Source of the DNA: a virus
IMG/VR virus record: IMGVR_UViG_3300027708_000102
Span: 1-49,855 of that record
DNA length: 49,855 bases
Direction: 5' to 3' (one strand)
Under the pieces are notes generated by a model. That model was not told the origin of the DNA, made no database searches, and saw only the letters and a list, made by a program, of their open reading frames with translations. Both the position numbers and the translations under genes were made by a program. The first letter of the stretch is position 1, and each line of letters starts with the position of its first letter. Of this stretch, positions 16,558 to 24,640 are shown piece by piece.

Positions 16558-17453
16558 ATCCTGCCCTGCTTCCTGGCCTTGACAAGTCCGCGTATGCCCA
16601 ATCGGTTGTGATCACCGACGGCAAAATCATTCCATTCTGGTCCACCGAGAGCAATGTGCATGCACTTGGTAGGCGTGATACCAACTTCGGCACAGACTTC
16701 AATCTGCGATTGCCTATATTTGGCAGGAATGAAATCAGGCGTTTTCAATTCCTGCATGAAGTATATGCCAACCTTGGCAGCTCCGAGCACTGTGTGATTG
16801 TATCTGTTCTGCTGGCATATTGGCAGATCATCGTCAATGTTGCTGTAACGAATGCCACTGCGTATGTGTCCTGTACCTGTGCCTTTGGTAAGACTAAAGC
16901 TAACGCTCTCTATAGCTGGGTGATCCACGCTCAGTTGAACATCCACACAGGTGCCTATGTATGCGCAGTCAACTATGACCGGAACCTTGAGATCTGCGCA
17001 TCTGTCCAGCATGGCATAGAATCCCTGCGGTACATCCCCTGTTGTCGCATGAGGTACGCTGACTATGACATAGTCGCCCTGCTCTATCGGACCGTCCTCT
17101 ATGTGCTTCCAATCCTTAACGATGCGTGCGTGATAGGCATATTCACCTCGATACATGCGCAAACGCCTAGAAGCGTGTCGGTGGTAAGCTTCATCAAAGC
17201 TCTGAGTGGTACCATTTATCAGATGATGCTGTTTGAAACGTTCAAGCCCTATAACCTTACTAAGACGCATGTTTCCAAGGTAGAGCTTATAGGTATCTAG
17301 ATATTCTAACCTGCAATCTAATGGATCGCCGCCATCCTGGAACCATTCTTGCCACGGCAGTGATTTGAAAAGATCCACGAACCGTACGTCATAAACAGCA
17401 GCAGTCTTCTTGCTGATCATGCCGCTATCTACTAGTGATTGCTTGTCCATCAT
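16554..17453 (-). CDS. PLP-dependent aminotransferase-like protein
   Basis: A 299-residue fold-type-I PLP enzyme by motif. Asp162 in VPVIVDCAYIG is placed to bind the PLP ring nitrogen, Lys190 in SFSLTKGTGTGHIRSG is the likely Schiff-base lysine, and Arg198 follows with the usual spacing. PHATTGDVPQG at 134-144 sits where class I enzymes have NPTG, here altered. It is shorter than typical class I/II aminotransferases (about 390), so the small C-terminal domain appears reduced. It lies between the two paralogous radical SAM genes with 4-base overlaps (ATGA) at both ends. Transamination of a residue or small molecule acted on by the neighbours is an inference. Confidence 0.72.
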   Translation of the reverse strand: MMDKQSLVDSGMISKKTAAVYDVRFVDLFKSLPWQEWFQDGGDPLDCRLEYLDTYKLYLGNMRLSKVIGLERFKQHHLINGTTQSFDEAYHRHASRRLRMYRGEYAYHARIVKDWKHIEDGPIEQGDYVIVSVPHATTGDVPQGFYAMLDRCADLKVPVIVDCAYIGTCVDVQLSVDHPAIESVSFSLTKGTGTGHIRSGIRYSNIDDDLPICQQNRYNHTVLGAAKVGIYFMQELKTPDFIPAKYRQSQIEVCAEVGITPTKCMHIALGGPEWNDFAVGDHNRLGIRGLVKARKQGRI

Positions 17454-18814
17454 CTGTTAGTATCCTTTATCACGTCATAGAATTCTGGCAGGCTATCCTG
17501 CATGCTCTCAGATCGTATTTTATCCAACCTATCAGTGAATCTCCAAAACTTAGGCATGAGCTCTGCCTGATCCGCAGCTAGCATAAAACGTTGCCACTGA
17601 TCGAGATGCTGCGTGATACCAGCTATCAGCTCATCTCGGCGAGCATGATCATCGTCATAGAGTTCGCAAGCAAGCTTGATCAGCTCAGGCAATCTGCGGG
17701 CAAAATGCTCTACTACTTTCTGTTTTTCTGCCGGTGGCAAGGTTCTCGCATTTAGATGCTTTGGTCCATACAGAGGATGAAAGAATATCAGCGGACTGTT
17801 TGGTGTGAAACCAAACCTCTTGTACTTTCGGCGCATGAACCATTCCAGAGTGTCAGGTATGTACCAGATGTTGTATATCATGATCGTGCTGGCGATCCAG
17901 ACCACAAAATTGATATCTGTGGCAGAATCTATCCTATCTAGGTTCTCTTCGATCATGTGCCATCGGCAGGGGTGTCGTATGTAGTCATTGACCGGTCCAA
18001 TGCCGTCAACGCTGGCTCCGATCCTAACTTCTCTAAAATGCCGCCACAGATCCCAGGCCACCGGTGGTATCTTTACTACGTTGCTGTTGTATTCGATGAT
18101 GATGTTCTTGCTGATACCCATATCGATGCAGCGTTCGAGGAACTCCCACTGTTGATCAATGAGCATGGGTTCGCCACCAACTGTGTGTATGTGCTGTATG
18201 TTTTTGGCATTCCTAGAGATGTGATCCCAGAACAGAGGTGACTCATACCAAGTGTAACCATCTGTGTCTGGTACTAATCTGCCACTATCATCTCTTGACA
18301 GTGTTACCTTTCCAAAGCTTTCATCATATTGGTGAGTGTTCCACAGGGCTACATAGTCTTCGTACCAAAAATTGCTTTCTGTTGGGCTGCACATCCTGCA
18401 TTTCAGGTTACACTTGTTGCCAAATCTCACTCCGTAGTGCATGACTGGGCAAGACTCATTGGATATCTGTCCATCATCACAGGTCAGCTGCTTGGCCATA
18501 TCAACAGTGAACCTATCAGACCACAGCGTGGTTTCTGTCTGGTTCCTGCTTATCAAACCACCTTTGCTTTCATTCTCGCAGCGTCTACAAGCCGGATTCC
18601 ATCGGCCTGCCAGCATGTCCAAACGTATCTGCCGCAGTAAGGAGCTGTTGCGAGCATCTTCTATCATGTCTAACGTGGCGTTGAAGGTGCTACCGTTTGA
18701 TTTGCGTAAGAGCCCATTATCAGCACCCTGCTGGCTATGCGAGCACACGCGCATGTCTCCGTTATTGCGGATATCTAGGCTGATCCAAGGCAGTGGGCAC
18801 CAATTACATGACAT
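17450..18814 (-). CDS. radical SAM protein, N-terminal twitch type (paralogue)
   Basis: A 454-residue paralogue of the protein encoded at 15241-16557. Cys6 (NWCPLPW), Cys24 and Cys76-X2-Cys79 form the N-terminal auxiliary set; CNLKCRMC (Cys135, Cys139, Cys142) binds the SAM cluster, and GGEP lies at 213-216. Shared stretches include RFGNxCNLxCRMC and a segment VDxxGxxxxYxR(H/Y)P. A TG-A-TATACT extended -10-like sequence (18828-18820) lies just before the ATG, but no matching -35 is seen. The gene follows the 96-residue protein by 35 bases and starts the overlapping chain. Confidence 0.9.
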   Translation of the reverse strand: MSCNWCPLPWISLDIRNNGDMRVCSHSQQGADNGLLRKSNGSTFNATLDMIEDARNSSLLRQIRLDMLAGRWNPACRRCENESKGGLISRNQTETTLWSDRFTVDMAKQLTCDDGQISNESCPVMHYGVRFGNKCNLKCRMCSPTESNFWYEDYVALWNTHQYDESFGKVTLSRDDSGRLVPDTDGYTWYESPLFWDHISRNAKNIQHIHTVGGEPMLIDQQWEFLERCIDMGISKNIIIEYNSNVVKIPPVAWDLWRHFREVRIGASVDGIGPVNDYIRHPCRWHMIEENLDRIDSATDINFVVWIASTIMIYNIWYIPDTLEWFMRRKYKRFGFTPNSPLIFFHPLYGPKHLNARTLPPAEKQKVVEHFARRLPELIKLACELYDDDHARRDELIAGITQHLDQWQRFMLAADQAELMPKFWRFTDRLDKIRSESMQDSLPEFYDVIKDTNR

Positions 18815-18849
18815 GTGCTAGTATATCACAGCTACTGGCTGCTCCATAA

Positions 18850-19140
18850 TCAAGCGTGGCCAATATGCCCATAGACTTCAATGTCAGTGAGCTTGCTCAC
18901 CTCAGTGATCTGGTCCTTTATCAACCGATTTACCAGCTTTAGATTCTGCTTTCTGCTGGCAGGATCTAACTGACCAATGATGTGTCCTAGATTCAAGCTC
19001 AGCACTGTGAGCAGGATCTCATTGGCCAGCTCTGAGCTCGTATCTGTTTCCAGCTTGCTATGCATTCCAGCTAGATAGGTGTATAGGGCCGCGCTGATAT
19101 CATTCTTGAAAGAGTCAGCAATCTTATCTTGATCAGTCAT
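18850..19140 (-). CDS. small helical protein heading the radical SAM cassette
   Basis: A 96-residue, mostly helical protein (LYTYLAGMHSKLETD, ANEILLTVLSLNLGHII, LKLVNRLIKDQITEV) ending HIGHA, with no cysteine and no family I recognise. A TTAAATA box (19146-19152) ends five bases before its ATG, and there is no Shine-Dalgarno. It lies between the gp18 terminator and the first radical SAM gene. It may be a partner or substrate of the enzymes or an unrelated small tail protein; no leader/core peptide pattern is visible. Confidence 0.65.
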   Translation of the reverse strand: MTDQDKIADSFKNDISAALYTYLAGMHSKLETDTSSELANEILLTVLSLNLGHIIGQLDPASRKQNLKLVNRLIKDQITEVSKLTDIEVYGHIGHA

Positions 19141-19145
19141 GACAA

Positions 19146-19152
19146 TATTTAA
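19146..19152 (-). promoter_or_regulatory. late promoter-like box TTAAATA
   Basis: Minus-strand TTAAATA, five bases before the 96-residue gene and downstream of the gp18 terminator. It is the only promoter candidate visible for the whole cassette, apart from a weak extended -10 at 18820-18828. Confidence 0.45.
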
Positions 19153-19192
19153 CGGTCAACCATGCAGGTTAGCAATGCTCATGCAAAGATAA

Positions 19193-19211
19193 ACCGGGCA
19201 TTTAGCCCGGT
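19193..19211 (-). terminator. terminator after gp18
   Basis: Stem ACCGGGC/GCCCGGT (19193-19199 with 19205-19211), loop of five bases, then TTATCTTT on the minus strand. It lies about 10 bases after the gp18 stop. The T-run is imperfect, but the stem is strong. Confidence 0.7.
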
Positions 19212-19219
19212 CCATCAGC

Positions 19220-22200
19220 TTATACGTTGATGTTGTTGCTACCGTTTGGTAGCGGATCTGCGTCATTCAACACCCTGATTGGTATGTAGATGAACTCGAT
19301 CGCCTTTTCTGGCTTGATAGCTATATCAACCCAAAGCTCGTTGCGATCGATCCTAATCGGTGTGTTGTTGCTGCTATCGCACACGACTGAGAAGTCGTAG
19401 AGCGCACGCAATCCAACCAAGTTACCCATGAAGCTGTTAAACGCTATGGTAACTGCCTGCCTGGTCTGAGCGTCGTTTGGCTCAAACAAGAACGGCTGTG
19501 CCAACTGCCTTAGGTTGTAAACCAAGTAGTTGATCAGGCGCGCAACATTGACTCTGTCCAGGCTTGTGGTGATTGGATCCAAGGTCTTCTGTCCATATAC
19601 AACCAAACCACGATTTGGTATGAACGTGATCGGATTGATCTTGTTCACATACAGCACGTCGCGCTGTCCTTGGTTTAGACTGACTGGCTGATATGTACCG
19701 TCTGACTTGAGGTAACCAACGCTCAATGCGCCAGCAACCAAACCACGATTGAAACCAGCTGGAGCAAACCAAGGATAAGCTACTTGGTCATTGTAAGCAT
19801 ATACCGTGAGTGCCATGGTGCTTGGCGGCACAAACACTTGGTTTCCGTCCAAGTTCACTTCCAGTGCCCAGGGATAGTAAACTGCTGCGTATGATGTGTG
19901 GGTTATCAAACCATCAATGCTGTCATAAGCTGCGTTGTTGGCATTGGTAGCCCACTGCTGCAGGCTAGTGGTATCAGCTGGTAGCTCTCCAGGAGGATCT
20001 GCTAGGATGAAAGCTATCTGTTGTATGTCAACATTGAGCAGGTTCATCTCAGCCAAGCATTCTATGTAACCCGGTGTTGCTATCAAGTTGTAGAAGATCG
20101 AATCACCGCGTATGGCTTGGTTGCTAGCAAGCGAAGCATTAAGCGCTCTAAAGACCATAGCACGCTGCGCATCTGGTCCCATGTAAGGGGTGCCATTTGG
20201 ACGGTTACCGCTAGCTGTGACCCAGCAATCCGGATCATAACCTTCAGAAGTGTTCACATCTGGGAAATAATCCATATAGTACTGCTTGACATTGTAGGTG
20301 CTATAACGAGTGTTGAACAGCAACATACCAGCTGGATAAAGCTCTGCGTTAGGCGCATCGCTATCCACATAGTTGCTGACTACCATCGCGCTAGGAGCTT
20401 GGCTGCCATTGGTCTTGCCATTGTTATTGTATCGCGCGTCAGTGAATATGATGCCCGAAGGACTGCTGTGATTGGTGTTATCGATCAGTGTCCATGATCC
20501 AGATGATCCATCGTAGCGGTATAGCACTGGATAGGGTGTCACGCTGCTGTCTACCCAGATGTCGTTGGTAACCAATGGACTAAGGTCGCTCTGTGTGCTA
20601 GGCATGCTGCCATCTATGATTGGACCATTTGGATCTGTAGCTGGATAGGCATTCCTATAACCCTGCCAGATCTGGCCGCTGCCGACCATAATATCAACCT
20701 GTAGGTAGGTGTTATACCATAGCGTACCGTCTGCCGGAGGTCCTACTGGATTGGTGGTGCTCGGTGTATACATCAGTGTTACCCAAGCAGAACCGTCCCA
20801 TTGATAAAGAACTGTCTTGGCCGTAGCAGGCATGTCGCCGTCATTGTTATAACGAGCATACACTGTACCGTAGGTCTTGCTAGAACCAAAAGCAGCATTG
20901 GCTACAGCATCGCTGCTGTACATAGGCACAGTGTTGGTCAGAGGATTGATATTCTGCTCCACCCATATCGTACCATTGTACTTCTTAACTACCATGTTAG
21001 CGCCGCGATCGGCTGGTGTGGTATTGATCCACACGTTGGTAGCAGCAGTCTGTGCCAGTGTGCTAGGTACTGTAAGAGATGGATAGTAACCCTGATAAAC
21101 CATCTGTCGTCCAAACACATAGCCAACTTGTATACCTGCGCTGTTAAGAGGAGTTCCGCTGATATCCTTCAGTATGAACTGTGTACCGTTTGTGTTGGTG
21201 ATTGTGAGATGGTTGCCAGTAGACACGCTAGCCACGATCGGACCACTTGGGAAAGCAGCATTGATAGCAGAGACCACACCAGCCAACGTGTTGTTAGGTG
21301 ATGCCGGCACGTAAATCGTGGTAGCTATTCCTGTGCCAGGATTGATGCTGAATGTGTCAGCAGTTAGATATGCCATGCTAACAGTGAATGTAGCGTTGGT
21401 GCCGCTGCCCCCGGTGACGCTCACCGGATTGGTAGGTGCCACCGTGTAGTTGCCAGGATTGGTCACGGTCACTGTGCCAACACCCCAGCCAATAGTCACT
21501 GTGGCATTAGTACCGTTGCCGCTGGTTGATGAAGGTGTCACAGGATTAGCTGGGACGTTGGTGATGTGCTGTCCGGGCTGTCGTATGGTCAAGGTAACAA
21601 TAGAGCCGCCGCCTCCGATGCTGGCCACTTCTAGTATGGTCGGAGTCACATAGGCTGGACCATCAAAAGTAAGCGTATCGCCTTGAGCATAACCAGTTCC
21701 AGTAGCAGATATGCTAGCCGCTACAGCCTGTATGCTAGCAACAGTCAGCACACCCGTTACGCTGTGGGTACCACCAACGACATTAAGCGTGTCTCCTGGT
21801 GCGTAACCAGCACCAGGCGCAACTACAACCGGCGCTGGCTGTGTTTGTCCTGCTATGTTGCCGTTTGATATCTCAAGCGTAGCAGCTGTGAATGTTGGAT
21901 TAGCCACAGTACCTGTCACTGCTCCATAGTAAGTCTGCGTGGTTGGCATACCTGCAGTCTGCCATGGGTGTGTGGTATTTGTTTCTGTGGTTATGTCATG
22001 GAAGAAAATGTCAGTAGCATCATAGTTGGTGATTACCAAGAAGTTGCTGCTACCAGAAGTGGCAATGCTAGCCAAGGCATTGAAACTATTGGCATCAAGA
22101 ACCGAATTGATCGAAGTTACAAAGCTGCTGAGAGAAGTTCCCGCCACAGTGATGGTCACAGGCACTGCATCACCAATGCTTATAGTGCATTGGTTGCCTA

Positions 22201-23308
22201 TAGTGAAGGTTGGATTGCTGACTGTGCCCTGCACCACACGCGGTGCTGCTTCGCGCCATCCCCAACCTGGATAATCCATGTCAGTGCTGCCAACCAAGAA
22301 CCACCAAGCGTCTGTGTTACCGTTAAGCGTGGTCTGTTCGATCTTCTGCCAGATCTTGTTCTCCATTAATTCGGTAGTCGGATCAGTGCTGTATGCATCA
22401 ACTATGAACTCACCAACTGTGCCGTAAGCATGTATTGGTAATATGGTGTTAGTTGGCTCCGGAGTCATAAATCCGATATCCTCTAACACGTATATGTTAG
22501 AATAAAGCAGATCAATCATCGTGGTGATATCAGTGCCGGTGATGCGTAGATAGTAGAGATCTTCTATCGTAGCTACTGTTGGATCAGGCTTGCCGGTGCG
22601 AGCATAGATCGTAGCGCTAATGCCAGAGTTATGTATGGCGTTGTTGTTGATAGCACTTGCTACATCACTGAGGCTCATGCCAACTGTCATGGGCACTGTA
22701 GTTCCATTAATCACCAAGTTACCAACATGAGTAACGGCAGGAGTGCTGGCACTGGTCAGTCCAACTGATGCCTGTACCATTATCTCGAGATCAGTTGACT
22801 CTGAAAGTGTCAACGGAGTCTTGGCGCTCCAGCTCAATGCGCTGTTAGCGTTCCCATTGCTGCTGAATATGCCCCAAGTGGTGTTTGCTGTGTCAAGCCA
22901 ATATTGGTTGAGTGAAGGAGGACCTGCTGGTTCAGTGGTGCTTGGCACCATCTGCTTTAGATCAACATCCGCACGCAATACATATGCAGTGTTTGCTATA
23001 CCGAGATATTGATATGCTGTGAACAGACCCAGCTCATTCAGCTGATTACCATAGTCAGGCGTGCCAGCGGTGGTGTAGAAGGTTGGAGTTCCAAACGTCT
23101 GCAGCAGATCACGTTGGCTGCTGATTAGATAAAGTTGGTTAGCATTAGCAGCAGTAGTACCGGGCGCGTAAACACCTGAGCTACCAGGTTGTAGCTTATT
23201 AGCTGCCGTAGCAATGAGAATGAGCGGGACGGTTCCAGCACCTGCGCTAGCATATACGCTTTCATCTGTGACTGTGACGCTTACGCCGGGTGATACTAGG
23301 GTTGCCAT
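19220..23308 (-). CDS. 18: gp18 tail sheath protein, greatly enlarged
   Basis: A 1362-residue contractile sheath subunit, about twice T4 gp18 (659). The start (ATLVSPGVSVTVTDESVYAS) and the C-terminal domain (RDVLYVNKINPITFIPNRGL, VNVARLINYLVYNLRQL, QPFLFEPNDAQTRQ) are typical sheath. Roughly residues 130-1000 are mostly added modules: three units like a flagellin hook IN motif (near 195-235, 373-428, 650-705), two GxGYAxGDTL repeats (499-507 and 537-545), two Gly/Thr repeats ending GTNATxTV, and several WYN/WVD-type beta repeats. These probably project outward and decorate the tail. A GATAAATA late box precedes the gene and a hairpin terminator follows it. Confidence 0.92.
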   Translation of the reverse strand: MATLVSPGVSVTVTDESVYASAGAGTVPLILIATAANKLQPGSSGVYAPGTTAANANQLYLISSQRDLLQTFGTPTFYTTAGTPDYGNQLNELGLFTAYQYLGIANTAYVLRADVDLKQMVPSTTEPAGPPSLNQYWLDTANTTWGIFSSNGNANSALSWSAKTPLTLSESTDLEIMVQASVGLTSASTPAVTHVGNLVINGTTVPMTVGMSLSDVASAINNNAIHNSGISATIYARTGKPDPTVATIEDLYYLRITGTDITTMIDLLYSNIYVLEDIGFMTPEPTNTILPIHAYGTVGEFIVDAYSTDPTTELMENKIWQKIEQTTLNGNTDAWWFLVGSTDMDYPGWGWREAAPRVVQGTVSNPTFTIGNQCTISIGDAVPVTITVAGTSLSSFVTSINSVLDANSFNALASIATSGSSNFLVITNYDATDIFFHDITTETNTTHPWQTAGMPTTQTYYGAVTGTVANPTFTAATLEISNGNIAGQTQPAPVVVAPGAGYAPGDTLNVVGGTHSVTGVLTVASIQAVAASISATGTGYAQGDTLTFDGPAYVTPTILEVASIGGGGSIVTLTIRQPGQHITNVPANPVTPSSTSGNGTNATVTIGWGVGTVTVTNPGNYTVAPTNPVSVTGGSGTNATFTVSMAYLTADTFSINPGTGIATTIYVPASPNNTLAGVVSAINAAFPSGPIVASVSTGNHLTITNTNGTQFILKDISGTPLNSAGIQVGYVFGRQMVYQGYYPSLTVPSTLAQTAATNVWINTTPADRGANMVVKKYNGTIWVEQNINPLTNTVPMYSSDAVANAAFGSSKTYGTVYARYNNDGDMPATAKTVLYQWDGSAWVTLMYTPSTTNPVGPPADGTLWYNTYLQVDIMVGSGQIWQGYRNAYPATDPNGPIIDGSMPSTQSDLSPLVTNDIWVDSSVTPYPVLYRYDGSSGSWTLIDNTNHSSPSGIIFTDARYNNNGKTNGSQAPSAMVVSNYVDSDAPNAELYPAGMLLFNTRYSTYNVKQYYMDYFPDVNTSEGYDPDCWVTASGNRPNGTPYMGPDAQRAMVFRALNASLASNQAIRGDSIFYNLIATPGYIECLAEMNLLNVDIQQIAFILADPPGELPADTTSLQQWATNANNAAYDSIDGLITHTSYAAVYYPWALEVNLDGNQVFVPPSTMALTVYAYNDQVAYPWFAPAGFNRGLVAGALSVGYLKSDGTYQPVSLNQGQRDVLYVNKINPITFIPNRGLVVYGQKTLDPITTSLDRVNVARLINYLVYNLRQLAQPFLFEPNDAQTRQAVTIAFNSFMGNLVGLRALYDFSVVCDSSNNTPIRIDRNELWVDIAIKPEKAIEFIYIPIRVLNDADPLPNGSNNINV

Positions 23309-23338
23309 GGAAAACCTCTCCGTTTGAATTGTTCTTTC

Positions 23339-23346
23339 TATTTATC
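23339..23346 (-). promoter_or_regulatory. late promoter box GATAAATA of gp18
   Basis: Minus-strand GATAAATA 30 bases before the gp18 ATG, one mismatch from the T4 late consensus; a GGAGAGG ribosome-binding site lies between. Confidence 0.65.
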
Positions 23347-23397
23347 AGCGACTCAGCAAAAAACCAGGTTTTCTCTGGGTTAGGGCCAAGCAGACGC

Positions 23398-23426
23398 TTG
23401 ATTGGCTGCTGCAGATGCGTTATTAT
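23398..23426 (+). promoter_or_regulatory. sigma70-like promoter of dNMP kinase gene
   Basis: TTGATT (23398-23403), 17-base spacer, TATTAT (23421-23426), 19 bases before the dNMP kinase start. It lies in the divergent gap between gp18 and this gene. Confidence 0.55.
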
Positions 23427-23445
23427 TAGATGGACGGAGGTATCG

Positions 23446-24030
23446 ATGATCATAGGCATATGCGGGTTGATTGGCAGCGGCAAAGGAACCGTGGCTGATA
23501 TACTAGAGCAAGACCAGGGATTCACCAAAGTCAGCTTCGCTGACAGTCTCAAAGATGCTGTAACAGCTGTGTTTGGATGGCCGCGGCATTTACTAGAAGG
23601 TGACACGGATGAGAGCAGAGAATGGCGCGAGCAGGTAGACCCATGGTGGGCCACCAGGCTTAGGATGCCAGATCTAACTCCGCGTTTGATCCTTCAGCTA
23701 TGGGGCACAGAGGTTTGTCGGTCAGGCTTTCATGACGACATTTGGATAGCTAGCATGGAACGCAAGCTGGACAGCAACGTCAATTATGTGATTCCAGACA
23801 CCCGGTTTCCAAACGAGATTGCTCTCATCAAAAAGCTAGGCGGGCAGGTTTGGCACGTGGAAAGAGGCGGTCGTCCGTCGTGGTTTGACAAATATAAGCT
23901 GGGAGGATCGCCACCTAGTGACATACATGCCAGCGAATGGGCATGGGTGAGATCTAAGTTCGAACATACCATAGAAAACAATGGCACCGTGGATCAGCTC
24001 AAGCAAACTGTGCAGGGTTTGATCACCTGA
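23446..24030 (+). CDS. 1: deoxynucleoside monophosphate kinase (gp1-like)
   Basis: A 194-residue P-loop kinase of the T4 gene 1 type, which phosphorylates dNMPs for phage DNA synthesis. The P-loop GLIGSGKG spans residues 7-14. FADSLKDAVTAVFGWPRHLL, a tryptophan-rich segment (REWREQVDPWW), LQLWGTEVCR and VIPDTRFPNE are typical of the family. The ATG at 23446 is chosen because GGAGG lies five bases before it; the open frame extends further upstream without family similarity. Size is near T4 gp1 (241). It is on the plus strand amid virion genes, with its own early-type promoter. Confidence 0.88.
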   Translation: MIIGICGLIGSGKGTVADILEQDQGFTKVSFADSLKDAVTAVFGWPRHLLEGDTDESREWREQVDPWWATRLRMPDLTPRLILQLWGTEVCRSGFHDDIWIASMERKLDSNVNYVIPDTRFPNEIALIKKLGGQVWHVERGGRPSWFDKYKLGGSPPSDIHASEWAWVRSKFEHTIENNGTVDQLKQTVQGLIT

Positions 24031-24058
24031 TTAAATATGATATTATCAAAGGTTACCC

Positions 24059-24640
24059 ATGACGCAAGACTCACCAATGCTATTATCCGACGGCGGCGAG
24101 AGCCCAGTAACCGCAGCAGCAGCTGAACTAGCTGAGGAAGCTGGACATGAACTTAGGCTCCTTACCTATCCAGGATCAACCGTCAGCTTGAACCGAGGAC
24201 ATGTCTATGAGATAGACATGGAGCATCTAAAGGAAGCCAACCGATATCTGCTGCGTGCCAACAAGAATATGCACAGATCGTGGCCGAGAAGGCAGCTAGC
24301 AGCAGACAATGCGCTGCGACGAGATAGTTGGACTGCCAAGTGGGTTCATAGGATCTATATGATAGGGTTGTTTACACAGGATGCCAGCCTGCTCAAGCTG
24401 AATACTGATTCGGCATGGGCAGCTCAGATGTATGTTGATCGCTTCCTCTATGACCAAGAACCCTGGCAACTATGCGAGCTGTTCCTGTTTGATATGAAGA
24501 GCGAATCATGGTGGCAATGGCAGCAGCAGTGGTCGCGTGTCAGCGAGGTCCCATCTCCAGACGGAGTCTACACTGTTCTGGGAAATGACAAGATCACTAA
24601 CGCTGGAAAATCTGCTCTGAGAGATCTTTTTCTCAGTTAG
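24059..24640 (+). CDS. hypothetical protein
   Basis: A 193-residue protein, Trp- and Leu-rich (QQQWSRVSEVPSPDG, YDQEPWQLCELFLFDM), with no recognised family. A segment ELAEEAGHE near residue 23 resembles a Nudix helix but lacks the upstream Gly/Glu and the Arg of that motif. It follows the dNMP kinase by 28 bases, with a TTAAATA box (24031-24037) and an AAGG site in the gap, so it may be transcribed late. Its end overlaps the convergent gp13 end by 4 bases. Confidence 0.65.
   Translation: MTQDSPMLLSDGGESPVTAAAAELAEEAGHELRLLTYPGSTVSLNRGHVYEIDMEHLKEANRYLLRANKNMHRSWPRRQLAADNALRRDSWTAKWVHRIYMIGLFTQDASLLKLNTDSAWAAQMYVDRFLYDQEPWQLCELFLFDMKSESWWQWQQQWSRVSEVPSPDGVYTVLGNDKITNAGKSALRDLFLS

Noticed and set aside
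18820-18828. Extended -10 promoter (TGATATACT) before the first radical SAM gene
   Set aside because: The hexamer is good, but no -35 at a usable distance is present; kept only as a remark, not as a feature.
13567-19140. Bacterial contamination or prophage junction explaining the enzyme cassette
   Set aside because: The cassette is bounded by gp18 and gp19 on the same strand, shares their dense packing and general base composition, and has no integrase, repeat or att-like sequence at its ends.
24059-24640. Nudix hydrolase motif in the hypothetical protein
   Set aside because: ELAEEAGHE fits only the end of the Nudix box; the preceding Gly, Glu and the Arg before Glu are absent and the rest of the fold is not recognisable.
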